A stretch of 64,000 nucleotides of DNA from NCBI GenBank assembly GCA_036768485.1, contig JAVLUZ010000154.1, forward strand, positions 41,447,646-41,511,645. Direction: 5' to 3'. This document shows positions 1 through 11,325 of this stretch, in pieces. Under the pieces are notes generated by a model, which searched no databases, was not told the origin of the DNA, and saw nothing but the letters and a program-made list of their open reading frames with translations. Each line of letters starts with the position of its first letter. The stretch's first letter is position 1. Position numbers and translations under genes: made by a program. Source of the stretch: Mermis nigrescens (taxonomy: Eukaryota; Nematoda; Enoplea; Mermithida; Mermithidae).

Positions 1-1743
1 TTCGAAGGTTCCATTTGAAAAAAAGAAATCTAACAAAGACTCATTCATAATAATTGATGATATTTCCCCATTGAATGTATCGCTTGTCTTATTTTCATAT
101 TTTGAAGTGTAATTTTTAATGCACTCACACAAATGAATTGAAAAGTGCACCACTAATCGCATAAAGTAGTATGCCCACGTCGTGCATTCGAAAAATCGGT
201 CATTTTTTTGTAAATTTCCTTCCCTCTTTATAAATACTTGTGATTTTAGCATCGAATTTTAACGTTTAGCTTTTATTGGTTGAAAACCCACTATGATTTT
301 TTCATAAATGCTGTGGTTCTACCTTGAAATACGCCAAATGAAGGTATATTGTTGAGTTTTATTTATATTGAAACTTGAACTTGAGGAAAATGCGGTATTG
401 CACACAATTAATGCACTTTTTGTGCATCTGGAAGGAGGAATACGGTCAAATTCAGATTATTTGAAAAAATGAAACATTTTCAGACTCGCTATGGCCCGCA
501 TGTTTTTTCTTCACTAGGGAAAAAGCGGCTTTGCTTAAGAAATAGGCATGAAATTCATACACTTGCTCATGAAAACATCAAAAAGCCGGTTTTCGTGCCC
601 ACTTTTGCATCCAAAATTTTCTTTTGGATATAACAGTTTTGGTTTGGACGACGTTTAGGTAAAAATTGAAAATTCATGAGGCGCATTTGAAAGACCGTTA
701 GATTAGATTTCAGCACACTTCTGAGCTAATATTTCCAAATGTTCGCGATAAGTAAATTACAAAAAAATATCTAAAATAAGTACTGGAAATTTATTTCGAA
801 AAGGCATCATAACTGCAATATAGACTTCAAAGTAAAACTATACTAATTCTATTGAAATCGTAATAACTACACTTTCTGAGAGTCATAATTATCGAAGTTA
901 CATCATAGCGATTGTAGTAAATCTGTTAACTTTATCATACGCCGCTGATATTCCAGGGGAGGCGTCCACCAGCACCTAAACATTTCAAGAAAGTGTACTT
1001 TTTGGAATTCGAAATGAAGGGTACGCATAGAAAGACTATTTTTGGCGTTCCGGGCAATCTTCGTTGTTTCTACAGCAATATTATTAAAATTTCTCAACGT
1101 TTTCAAAAAATTAGGTTAAATAATTGCACAAAATATAGTCAACAAATGAGTATAAGCAAACGATTTGACACTTTTGAGCCAAAATATGACTACAAACGCT
1201 TAAAAAGATACACTTTCTGAGATTTGCTCCAAAATTTGAAATTTCTGGGGCGCAAACCACACATGGGCGTGAGGGTTGCACTTCTCAGAAGTTAAAAAAC
1301 CCTCCGCATATTACTGTAGACCCCAGAATTTAATTTTCAGTAATATTTTTGGCGATTTTTGGCAATTTCACCCCATCCGCTCCACCAGAATTTTCTTGCT
1401 ATCGATGTATGGCGCAACCGTTTTGTGAAGGTCAGTCATTCAGAGGGGTCAAACCCTCCCACAAGCACAAGTTTAACGCGGGCTACGCACTTTATACAAC
1501 GATCTATAAAGAAAGACAACAGCTGAGCTTTCCGAACATTGTTTTTCTCATCCATCTGAGCGATTAGTGGTTCGAGTCCAGCTTACAATTATCTGTAAAA
1601 TTGTTTATAATCGGGTTAGAGAGCGATACATATGAGTGGCAGGCAAAAAGCAGAAACCGAAAACGTATAAAAAGTAAGTCGTGAAAAAATTGAGGAAAAA
1701 ATTCTACGAAAAAACGTGTCAGTCGACGTAATAAACTCGTGAT
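1..1743. other. Host flank without a recognisable gene; dispersed repeats
   Basis: No reading frame here looks like a protein. From about 970 to 1430 there is a copy of a dispersed repeat recognised by the blocks caaaatatagtc, tttgagccaaaa, acactttctgag and acatgggcgtg. The same blocks recur near 3855-4236, 4900-5340 (inverted), 6125-6450, 8420-8850 and 12650-12980. The rest is AT-rich sequence in which I see nothing specific. Confidence 0.5.
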
Positions 1744-2215
1744 CATAGATTAGCAGCAGTGGCGAATCCAGGATTTTCGTAAGAGGAGGGCGGTACCCCT
1801 AGGGGGCGGAACCCTGACTTGGGCGGAAAAATTAGCCGTTTTAACCCAAAAATCGCTAAAAATCGCTCAAAAACCATTAATTTTGCGCACTATTTTGGGT
1901 CAATGAGCGGGGGGGGGCGGTCGCCCCATCCCCACCCCTAAATCCACCTCTGGTTGGCAGCACCAAAATTCTGAAGGGGGGGGGAAGGTGGGGTGAGCAA
2001 GATTTTTGAGAGGTCAAAAAATGGTATTAAAATGGTGGTATGGCGACAAAAACACCACTTTTCAACGTTTCTCATCGAGCACTATTCATTGGCATCAAAA
2101 CAAACAATTCAAAAAAACAAGAAAAAATTTAAAAATTGAATTCTGGGTGTATTCTGGTTTCTGGGAGGGTGTATCCGGCTTTTTGGGGGTGCATACCCCA
2201 TAGTCCCCCTTCACG
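1744..2215. repeat. Dispersed repeat R1, copy A, split by a hAT MITE
   Basis: This block shares long stretches with 3108-3378 and 11068-11325, including the order catagrtkgg, cagcaccaaaattctg, tggtggtatggc, tttctcatcgagcactat, ggcatcaaa and gtgcatacccc. The repeat's left end (tcatagat) is separated from the rest by the MITE at 1757-1952, so the MITE is the younger insertion. No protein is encoded. The ends CATAGGTGGG and CCCACCTAGG of copy C suggest a MITE-like element, but no target duplication was established. Confidence 0.55.
1757..1952. mobile_element. hAT-type MITE, copy 1
   Basis: The 196-bp block starts CAGTGGCGAATCCAGGATTTT and ends AAATCCACCTCTG, imperfect terminal inverted repeats of the CAG..CTG kind found in hAT elements. 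It is flanked by attagcag and gttggcag, an 8-bp target duplication with two differences. The interior matches the copy at 4693-4884 over most of its length. It is non-coding, so it would depend on a transposase supplied elsewhere. Confidence 0.8.
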
Positions 2216-3107
2216 AGCCCACGCTCACGTGTACTCGTGATACGAAAACCATCAAGACTTTCCCAATTAATTCACAAAAACGAAGAAAACGTAAAAAATT
2301 ATTTTAAAAACAATCAGTTGGATTCTCTTTTTGCGAGTCTTATACAAAAATGCAGAGGCCATACACATGCATAGCTTGGTCACTTTGGTGGTCAACCAGA
2401 GGGATGTCTTAAGCTATTTGCCTAAAAAGTTGGTATAAAGATAAAATTGCATATCCTCAATTGGCACTTTCTGATCGATTTCAAAAATTTTTGCAAAACG
2501 TTACGATTCTTATTCATCTTTAACCATTATTTTGCCTCATATTAGCCAAGCAATTTTCAATTTATGTCCTCTTAGGGTGTCAGCCCTCAACGCCCCTCGC
2601 GCGCGCCTGAGCATAGCCGATGTGCAAGTAAAACTTCGAAAAAAGTGTAGAATTTACAATAATATGATCAGTGAAATTAACAGCTAATGTGTAAAAATTT
2701 GGCGATTCTGGCTGGGAGGGCAAAAACTTTTTCTTATGATCAACTCTCATCTCCGCCAAGAACATGTACGTTTTCTGGAAAGGTGGATAGAAATTTCAAG
2801 TCACTGTATGCAGTTTTTGAGCATACATGGGTAGCAACCGAATTCTGATGGGAAATCCGACGGAGAAAAATTGCCAAAAATCGCACTAAAAATTTCATTC
2901 TGAGTGTATATAGATTTTGAAGGGAGGGGGTCTGTCAAATACTAGGGGGCTTCAGCCAGACTCCAAGAACCCTTTGCCCATTTCCTTATGTTTGGTTTCG
3001 AGGAAGTTTTTCGCATGACGTATTTTTCAGAACTCAAGGAGCAGAATTTACAGAAGAAATACATAATAATCCAAAAAGCGGGCTGCACTTCAATTTTGCA
3101 CGTCATA

Positions 3108-3378
3108 ACCATAGGTGGGCGGCACCAAAGTTCTTGGTGGGGAGGGGGGTTCAAGATTTTTTCAAAGGTAAAAAAATGGCCTTAAAAGTGGTGGTATGGC
3201 GAAAAACACCATTTTTCAAAGTTTCTCATCGAGCACTATCCATTGGCATCAAAAAATTGCGTAAAAAACGAAAAAACTTACATAAATTGAAATCTGAGAG
3301 GGGGTATTTTGATTTCTGGGGGTATTTCGGTTTTTCGGGCGGTGCATACCCCCCAAACCCTCCGACGTTCAGCTATGG
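3108..3378. repeat. Dispersed repeat R1, copy B
   Basis: A second copy of the R1 family, beginning ccataggtgggcggcacc and ending near cagctatgg. Compared with copy A it has no MITE inside. Short reading frames across it are by-products of the repeat and appear in no conserved form in the other copies. Confidence 0.55.
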
Positions 3379-4236
3379 TCATTACTCCGGCTAATATGAA
3401 CATCAGTTGCGTTGGGCAGAAAAAATGTTTTTTTTATGAATTAGTGTTAAAAATTCTGGATAGCTGCCAGCGGTTTGTGTGCTCCGCGATTAGTTTGCAA
3501 ATCATGCAAACCTAGTTTGAACGCCATAAACTTGTTCGGTTCTGTCGCCTAATCGCCCCACCATTTTGACGATATCTAACAATTTTTAGCATATAGAATA
3601 GAAAATACTTGCTGGTTTTTGAAACTTTTCCGACTGAAAGATATCGCTGCTGCTATATACTCATTAATATGATACAACACAGAAATTCTAGGCCTGAAAA
3701 ATCAAGACGGTGTGTAAAGGAGCCGCTGCAACACATGTAAAGCCTACGGCTGGCCAAAAGATTTTGCACCACATTTAAAAGAATGACATTTTTATTTATA
3801 AAAATCGGAATTAATCTTTATATTATGTCAACTAATGATAAAGAATTGGGGTGTAGATCATGCATGTACATCATAGGAATTCTGGGAAGGTTAAGTCCAA
3901 AAATTTTTTAAAAAGTGCCTATTTTGGGCTAAAAACGATTGGTGCAAGTCAGGAATACGGTTTTTCACGCTTCAGACAATGCTCGCTTTTCCTAGAACAT
4001 AAAAACGTTTATAAGAAACCTCAGAAAAATTTAATAAAATAAATTGAGCAAAGTGAACAAAATATAGTCAGAAAATATGCACATGGCGCCAAGCGCCGAA
4101 GATTTGACATTTCATGCCAAAAATGAGCTAAAAGCGCCTGAAAAGGCACACTTTTACTAACTTTTTCATAAAATCAACCATTGTGGGGGTGAGGTCGCAG
4201 CCATTTTGCGTGGGGTAAGTTGCCATTCTGAGGGGT
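3379..4236. repeat. Intergenic stretch with a dispersed repeat downstream of the fucosyltransferase
   Basis: 3379-3850 shows nothing identifiable. 3855-4236 is a copy of the dispersed repeat with caatgctcgcttttcctagaac, acaaaatatagtc, ggcgccaagcgccg and a G/C-rich end ggggtctaaacccccaaac. The repeat runs into the last codons of the fucosyltransferase reading frame. Confidence 0.45.
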
Positions 4237-4658
4237 CTAAACCCCCAAACCCCCTACCCACTCTGGAAGACACGTGTAGTGTACACTTTTCGGACCACCT
4301 TGTATAAGAAAACACTCACTCGCTGAAATCAAGTCGGGGACTAAATTCGTCGTACACTCTGCTTCATCGAACCACCATTTTTCAATATTCTGCACTACTT
4401 TCTGCGGCCGTTTTTTGCCGCGCAAAAAATAGCACAAACCGCAAAACCCGCATCGGCTCAAATGTCCTTGTTCGCACGTATAAATATCAGATGATTCGTA
4501 AACGTTCATCCATTGAAAATATTGCAAATAAGCAGTCATATTGCTATTCAAATATATTAGATGGTCGGCCAATGCTCGAGGTGAGCAAAAGTCGTCCGCT
4601 GCTATAATTGAATCGTGTGGCACGTTGGCGCTGGCTACGACGTATTTGCGGCTAAGGA
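4237..4658 (-). CDS. Fucosyltransferase exon 3 (C-terminal part and stop)
   Basis: Starts after the acceptor ATATATTTTTAG|TCC. It contains the PHDSII..ADDF block that follows the nucleotide-binding region in GT10 enzymes, the cysteine pairs usual near the C-terminus and WWFDEAEC. After this the frame enters sequence resembling a DNA-transposon end (ggtggtccgaaaagtgtac, read on the minus strand) and a C-rich dispersed repeat before stopping at 4237-4239. The original stop may therefore have been lost to a repeat insertion. Confidence 0.8.
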
Positions 4659-7600
4659 CTAAAAATATATCGAATAATAACAAATTTGAATGCAGTGGCG
4701 GATCCAGGATTTTTCTAAGGGGCGGGCGGTACCCCTAAGGAGGGGGGGGCGGAGCCCTGACTTGGGCGGAAAAATTAGCCGTTTTAACCAAAAAATCGCT
4801 CAAAAATCCTTAATTTTGTGCACTATTTTGGGCCCATGGGGGCGGCCGCCCCTTCCCGCCCCCCCCCACCTAAATCCGCCCCTGTTTGAATGTGTTGCAA
4901 ATATTGGGCAAAATATACACCCCGCAAAATGACTGCGAGCCCCCAGAATTGTCGATTTTTTTTGTAAAAGATGCTAAAAATTGTAAATAGTGGCTTTTTC
5001 AAGCGTTTTTAGCTCATTTTAGGCTCAAAAATCTCAAATTTTTGGCGCTTCGCGCCACATACACATTTTTTGGACATATTTCGTTTTATGTACTCGATCT
5101 TTTTAATTATTTTTTGAATTGTTCTAGAAAGAACTAGCATTGTCTGGAACGTCTTCTAGCTCGCAAAAGGCTTTTTTCAAAATTTTTAGGCCTGACCCTC
5201 CTGAATTTTCAAGCCGTACATGTATGCATGGGCGTAGATATAGGTACTCTAAAGGGTTTAGACCTCAAGATTCCATTAAAACATCACAGACCTCTGAAAA
5301 TACGATTTTTCGCAATTTTTGTATGCATTTTTAATATTTTTGCAAAATAAAAAGGCGTATTTTCGCCCTAAGACATTTCTTTTTACCCTTTTCTAATTTT
5401 TGAAGGATTCTTGACCCATTTCCAGGACACTCAGTATACAGACGCTGTCAATGTCTGGTATGAGCCTCACTGATCAAATTCTGTAGAACGATTTTTGAAT
5501 CGAATGGGAATTTTGATGTTACTGCAGAGAATGAACGAAGTGCATCTTTGGGAAGAAAGAATAATTCATAAAACGCAATTATATCAAGAATCCCGAGAGA
5601 CCCCATCATGAATGAAGATTCTGGATTTAATCTCCTTTCTGACTATGTGCATCCATTGTGATTGAAGAGCGTGAAAATAAGATAAGAATTAATTTATTAC
5701 ACCCGAAATTCATCCCTCATTTGTGCGAATTGTTGCATGTCCGACTCTTTCCGCGTTTTTGAATCGAGCTATTATATTAATTTTCCCAGACGGAAATTCT
5801 AGTCAGATATTTTGAGCAATTTTTTTACGTTATAGTTCAAATTTTTTTGGAATCTTTTCTGCCAACAATATCGTTGAAACCTCATTCTGAAGTCATATTG
5901 AATTTCTAAATCGGCTTTCTCGATCCGTTTCTTGTTTTTTTCTAGTTTTTCTAGTTTTTCCTCATCTAGTGTTGTAAAAAAGACTCCTGTTTTTTACTGG
6001 AAAGCCAGCCGCAAAAAGCATACATCTGTACGCTAAAAAGTTTCATTAGCATACATTGGCAGAATTAGAATTCTGGTGTCTGGTGAGGAAAAAATCGCGA
6101 AAAAAATGCCAAAAAATTATTTGGGAGTCTAGTGGATTTTGGGATTTAAAAGCTTCCCAAAATTTCCATGCTATAAAAATATATCTATAATAGCGAGCAG
6201 CAATGCTCTAAATTCCCTAGGAAAAAAGAAAAATTTCTCAAGAAAAACACGACAAAATTACGGCCGGAAACAGGTGGAAACACACATAGGCGTGTGGGGG
6301 AGAATGTTTAAGGGTGATTTGTATCCCCGAGAAGTTGAAACATCTTCTTGGATTACTGTGGACACCGATAATTATATTTTCAGTATTATTTTTGGCAATT
6401 TATACCATCTTGGGCCCCAGAATTTGGTTGCTGCCCATCTATGGGTGGAAAGACTTACGTAAGGTAGTTTTCAATTTAGTTTTCATTTAAACCAAACCAT
6501 GTCGGTCCGTTAATGCTCTCTTACTGATCTCCGACCACGTTGTACATAGTCGTAAAAAATCCAAAGAAAAAAGACGGATAATGTTATGAAAAGTCAATTT
6601 CTTACCGATAGGAACTACGTAATTTTTCAACCGATCAAATAATTTTTCAGTCGTATAATCTTTGCATAGACAGTTTTCAAACGATAAATAGAATTTGTAA
6701 TCATTGGTCAGCATTTGATCGCAATAATTCGAGCAGTTCAAAGTGCCGCACATGCCGTAAATATCGACGGGTATGTGCTTAGATAATTCCCGAACGTAAT
6801 CGTCTCTCAAGCTATCAGCCCCGCAATTTGAAACGAACCAGGCGACTAGCTTTCGTTTTTTCCTGATCAAAATGTCGAGTTCATTAGCGAAATTTGCTTT
6901 AACTGGCTTCGTTCGCTGGATTATGTTACCGTAAGGCAAGTAGAAATCTGAATCATAGCTGAAAAAAATCATAATATAAGTCAATCCACTATCCTTGATG
7001 CGCAGCATAAACATACATGGACAGCACCCAAATTATGGGGGGTCAGAATGGGGTAAATCACCAAAAATGTTACTAAAATTAGAATTCTGAGAGTCTACAA
7101 AAATCTGCAGGGGGTTTTCAACTTCTATGGGTACGAACCCCCTAACCCCTAACCCCGATCTGGAAGGGGGTTTAGACATAGAGCTTTTTTGAACCAAAAT
7201 AGCCTCAAAAACTTCTTCTAGCCAATGGCCAGCGCTTTTTAAGAAAACCTGTCAACTTTTACGGAATTCCGATTTTGTTAGTAATAATCTTGCCACATTT
7301 TCCCCAAAAATGTCCAATTTATTTGGGATTTAGAGACCCCTTTACCCCACGTACATGTCTGCTCGCAATCATATATGCTCAGATGGTCGGTCAGAGGGTC
7401 AGCTAGTCTGGAAAGAGATTAAATCAGAGAGCTTTTTCTAATCAAATGGCCTTAAAAAGTGGTAAATGATTAAATAGCGTATGAACTATGGTATTCTACA
7501 GTTTAGCATAATTTTCAAGCATTAGTGCATGAAAGTTTTGATTTTCACTAATTTCTGGTCTTTATTTTGCCTTACATTACTCAGAGAGGTTCCAATTTTG

Positions 7601-9575
7601 TATTAAGCAGCAACCAAATGCCGGGAGGTGCCTCTGGTATATATCGCGACAAATCGCGAGAATACGGACGTCACAAATTTTATTTTGGTCGCAACTACTG
7701 ATTCATAAAATCTGATGAAATTCAATGATAGATGGCCAAAATGGTAGAATTAATTGATTTGTGCCAAAGAATCGCTGAAAACGTTTGAAAAAGTATAAGT
7801 TTTCATACACTTTCATGACATGAAAAATTCTTTATGGTAGGCTTAGCAGCTTTTTTGAGGTATGAACAGTCATCTTGGATCAAAATTTCTAACTCCACAC
7901 CGTAAGAATAGGAATGGTCATAAGCTCAGCATGCGAATTCAGGAGGTGAGCCACTAAAATTTTTTTAAATTTGCTCTTTTAGGCTAAAAAGCAGGGATGC
8001 ACACAGTGTTTTTTTCGTACTCGGCAAAGATTTTTCCCGATGTACAAAGACTTTTTGGGACCGTCTTTGTACATGTACAAAGATTTTTGGGGGGAGCAGA
8101 ATGCAAAAAAGGTCTGAAATTTGCGAAAAATTCGGCGCTTCGCGCCGAAATGAGTAATTGCGTGTTTTGTATATCTTTAAAATGACAGAAATTGCATTTC
8201 AAAAGTAAAATTGTCAAATTTTTTTCGACGCTTCGCACCGTTTTAAGACGATTCTTAGTGATTTTTGCCCTTAGAGACCTAGGAATTAGCTGAAATACAC
8301 TACCAACAGTCGAACAACTCTGTTTTTACCAAACTGATATCGCTACTGTACCAAATTATAGTACTCAAAGATTTGTGTGTACAAAATGTCTAAGACTTTT
8401 CGAGACTATCTTTGTACATGTACAAAGGGACCTTCTATAAAAAAACACAGGATACACGTCAAAAACACTGTTTTTTTACGTTTCTCACAATGCTGATTCT
8501 TTTTATAACATACAAACAGGAGACAAAGTTGAATAAAGCTTGATTCATTTGAACAAAATATATTTACAAAATTAGTACTTTTTGACACTTTTTAGCAAAA
8601 AATTACTAAAAACGCTAAAAACACTAGACTTTCTATGATTTGCTTCTAGACGTTTCTCTTGATCGCAGCAATTTTGTTGGGTGTCCATTGCCATTCTGGT
8701 GTGTGGATCGCACATGGGCGTGGGGGTAGGGTATTCGTACCTCCAGAAGTTGTAAAATCCCGGCAGATTACTAAATTCAATTTTTAGTAACATTTTAGGC
8801 GATTTGACCCATCCTGCCCCCATAATTTAGGTGCTACCCATGTATGGTAAGGATCCCCGCTGCACCCAAGAAAAGTGTGGTTAAAAAAAGCTCAAACAAT
8901 ATTGAAAAAACGAGCAATGATCTCTGCTGAGGTCTATATATAATTTTTGTAATACCGGTAGCTCAATGTCAAGTTAAAATATGCCGAAAATTCGTTCAAG
9001 TCGCTATAAGTTTTGGTCGGCGGTTCGAGGGTAAAAAATACGAAATATTGCCAAATTCGCCTGTTATTTGGTAACTTCCGAGGATCGATGATGTTCGGCT
9101 GAAATACCACTGCTTCGCTTTCGTCCCATTTATCCGCATCTCCGGTGATTGAACAATTTAGTTCGGGGCATTGCGCTAACAACGTTGCTTGTGGGTCTGC
9201 TATTGAAATGCCGAAAATTGTCGAGTACGCAAATATGTATTTCACATTCATCGTCTCTGTTTTCTTTCTTTCCGAACAATTTACCCTATTTCTCGAGCAA
9301 TCCACCTCAAGTGTGTCGTATTTTGACATTTCCCGCTCATTTCGCCCATCGTTTGATTTAGTTTTGTGGCTCCTAGGTTCTATCGTCAAGATTCGTATAT
9401 CAATCAGCAATATGGAGACAATTGCAACAGTAGCAAGTGTTGAAATGAGCCTAGCACAAGTTCGATTTGTCATGTGAAAGCCTATTAGTTCGCAGCCGGA
9501 TATTCTTGACCGGATTTCACCGATAGAGCTACGACTGTTTCCACATCGATACATGAAGCAATTATCCTTAAGCAT
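4237..9575 (-). CDS. Alpha-(1,3)-fucosyltransferase, GT10 family (three exons)
   Basis: Transfers fucose from GDP-fucose to glycoprotein or glycolipid acceptors in the Golgi. The coding sequence is join(9575-8956, 6958-6606, 4658-4237) on the minus strand, 1395 nt or 464 residues plus stop, and stays open through both junctions. A single hydrophobic segment at about residues 43-58 fits a type II Golgi anchor. The GT10 N-terminal domain ends with FNLTLSYR. The catalytic part reads YDSDFYLPYG, then AWFVSNCG, VDIYGMCG, and the GT10 signature FYLSFENCLCKDYTTEKLF. The C-terminal part holds a SPRALADHLIYLNSN-type block and WWFDEAEC. An in-frame TGA lies directly before the first ATG; Met35 is an alternative start closer to the anchor. 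The last ~25 residues look repeat-derived. The acceptor specificity cannot be read from the sequence. Confidence 0.87.
4693..4884. mobile_element. hAT-type MITE, copy 2, in fucosyltransferase intron 2
   Basis: 192 bp from CAGTGGCGGATCCAGG to AAATCCGCCCCTG, flanked by a perfect 8-bp target duplication TTTGAATG at 4685-4692 and 4885-4892. The interior matches copy 1 at 1757-1952. Its left duplication begins only 27 bp from the exon 3 boundary, so the usual branch-point distance now falls inside the MITE. Confidence 0.9.
4893..6605. other. Fucosyltransferase intron 2, repeat-filled
   Basis: Apart from the MITE, the intron holds an inverted copy of the dispersed repeat (about 4900-5340, including a cgcttcgcgcc hairpin at about 5046-5057), unassigned AT-rich sequence (5340-6120) and a further repeat block (6125-6450) ending in the acatgggcgtg-type subrepeat. 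No protein is recognisable. Confidence 0.5.
6606..6958 (-). CDS. Fucosyltransferase exon 2 (catalytic core)
   Basis: Encodes the donor-binding region with the acceptor site TTTTTTTCAG|CTATG at its start and the donor CCTATCG|GTAAG at its end. It carries the most diagnostic GT10 residues, including the ENxxCxDYxTEKL block. Translation carries on into exon 3 through a split valine codon (G|TC). Length is 353 nt. Confidence 0.87.
6959..8955. other. Fucosyltransferase intron 1, repeat-filled
   Basis: 7013-7170 and 8690-8850 are copies, in opposite orientation, of the subrepeat that carries cacatgggcgtg and cccatgtatgg-like ends. 7141-7156 looks telomere-like (cctaacccctaacccc) but is only two units within the repeat. 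Two perfect 18-bp palindromes CTTTGTACATGTACAAAG lie at 8065-8082 and 8410-8427. No coding sequence is visible. Confidence 0.5.
8956..9575 (-). CDS. Fucosyltransferase exon 1 (anchor, stem and GT10 N-terminal domain)
   Basis: Encodes about 206 residues: a short basic cytoplasmic tail, the membrane anchor, a hydrophilic stem rich in Lys, Glu and Asn, and the N-terminal GT10 domain. The exon ends within an Arg codon at TACCG|GTATTAC, a canonical GT donor. The arginine is completed by the C that opens exon 2. The start codon overlaps the target duplication of the hAT-like element at 9583-10912, so the promoter side of this gene has been altered. Confidence 0.85.
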
Positions 9576-9582
9576 TCATCGG

Positions 9583-10912
9583 TAGTGATGTAAAAGATCA
9601 TCTGGATTTGATCTTTTTATCCAGATTCAGATGAAGATCAAGATAATCTTGTGATGGATCTGGTTATTTTCTGATCTGGATCTGGATCTGCCAGAAAATC
9701 AGAACCCGATCTTTATCTGGATCTGGATCTGTTTAGTCGAGTTATATCTGATTAAACAGATCAGAAAATTATTTTCGCGCGATGGAAATCTATCTATGAA
9801 CAATTTATTTTCGGTTGGTAATCTAAGTAGTTTTAGCCTTACATTCACGAGTGGGTGGGGGTCTGCTAATGGTTTTTACTTACCCACAGATCCGTCCTGA
9901 CCCCTCCCCTCGGAATGGCCAAAAAGTGCCACTGACTCCATAATTTTTTGGTTTTAGAAAAATTTTCAAAGCTTTGCAGAAAAGTAATTCAAGTGATAAA
10001 AATGTATTGAAGCCTGTTTTTTCACCTAAATGATCATCAGAATTTAACTACGAGAGACTTTTTGCCTAAAAATATGAAAATTCTGAATTTTTTCGAAAAA
10101 TTTTTGTTGAAAAAGTTGTTTCTGTGGATGCGCAACATCGAGAAATGTCTAAAAACAATGTTTTTAGTTCCAATTGGCTATTTTTATCGCTTTTTTATGT
10201 TTGAAAAAAAAATTTGACCTTGACACCCCAGAATTTCTATGCTGTACATGTATGGTTTTAGTAGGTGCATCTGTCATTTTTTATAAATTTTAACAGCGTT
10301 TTTCTTTGTTGAATTGAAATTAAGCAGGTTTTCTTCATAGTATTACATTTTGTGTTCTTAGATAATGTATCGTTTGTGTTATTTGACAGTGACATCCCTC
10401 GTGAAATAATACACCACAGAAAAGAACTTTCAAACGAACAATAAGTATTCATAAGTGATTATAACTTTAGCAGCAGTGTTTAAAAAATTGCATTCGTAAT
10501 TTGGATTAATGTCGTTCAGGTAAAAAGCAGATTACATTGTCATTTGGTTGACTAATGCCCATTGGTAAAAGTCTCAACTTGTGAGCTTTTACTTTTTAGA
10601 CAATTTTTACTGATATCATTTTTATGTAAAAGCTCTAAAATGCAAATTTTCCTCGTCTCTGCCCCAGACCCTTCTAGGGGCTGTTATATCAGTCCCGACA
10701 CTCCTTTTTAGCAATACAAATAGCTGCACAAAAAATATTTTTATCTGGATATAAATCTTTTTAAGATTTTGATCTGGCAAAACGATCTAGATCTGGATCT
10801 GGTTATTTTCTGATCTGATTATCTGATCTGGATCTGGATCTACCAGAAAATCTGAACCCGATCTTTACCTGGATCTGGATCTGGCTAAAAATCTGGATCT
10901 TTTACATCACTA
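9583..10912. mobile_element. Non-autonomous hAT-like element, 1.33 kb
   Basis: The ends are TAGTGATGTAAAAGATC and its reverse complement, a 17-bp perfect inverted repeat. The flanks are a perfect 8-bp duplication TTCATCGG at 9575-9582 and 10913-10920, as in hAT transposition. About 150 bp at each end is crowded with GATCTG/GGATCT motifs, the kind of subterminal repeat hAT transposases bind. The middle (9750-10740) has no transposase frame, so it is non-autonomous. It lies immediately upstream of the fucosyltransferase start codon. Confidence 0.88.
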
Positions 10913-11067
10913 TTCATCGGCACTCTTGACCGTAGGAAACAAACGGATTGAAATCTTTATTTTTTCTTAATTAATCTAGCTTATCTGAGTATAGCTTGTA
11001 GTGCGGTTTGACCTCCGAATAAGTGTTGGCTGACACCCTCCTGCAAAATTCTGACGACCTGACTTGA

Positions 11068-11325
11068 CCATAGGTGGGAAGCACTAAAATTCTGGGGGTG
11101 TAAGGTTTTCAAAAGTCGAAATATGGACTTAAAAATAATGGTATGGCAAAAAACTATTTTTCAACGTTTCTCATCGGGCGCTATCAATCGGCATCATAAA
11201 ATTGAGAAAGAAACAGAAAAAAATTTAAAAATTAAATTTTAGGGGGTATTTTGTTTTCTGGGGGTTATTCAAATTTCTGAAGGAATGCATACCCCAAAAC
11301 CCTTCCTCCCACCTAGGTGTTAACC
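11068..11325. repeat. Dispersed repeat R1, copy C
   Basis: Third copy of R1, from accataggtgggaagcac to cctcccacctaggtg. The two ends are partly inverted relative to each other. It is more diverged than copies A and B and has no intact reading frame. Confidence 0.55.

Noticed and set aside
7141..7156. Interstitial telomere repeat (cctaacccctaacccc)
   Set aside because: Only two units, and the same C-rich text belongs to a dispersed repeat seen elsewhere in the window.
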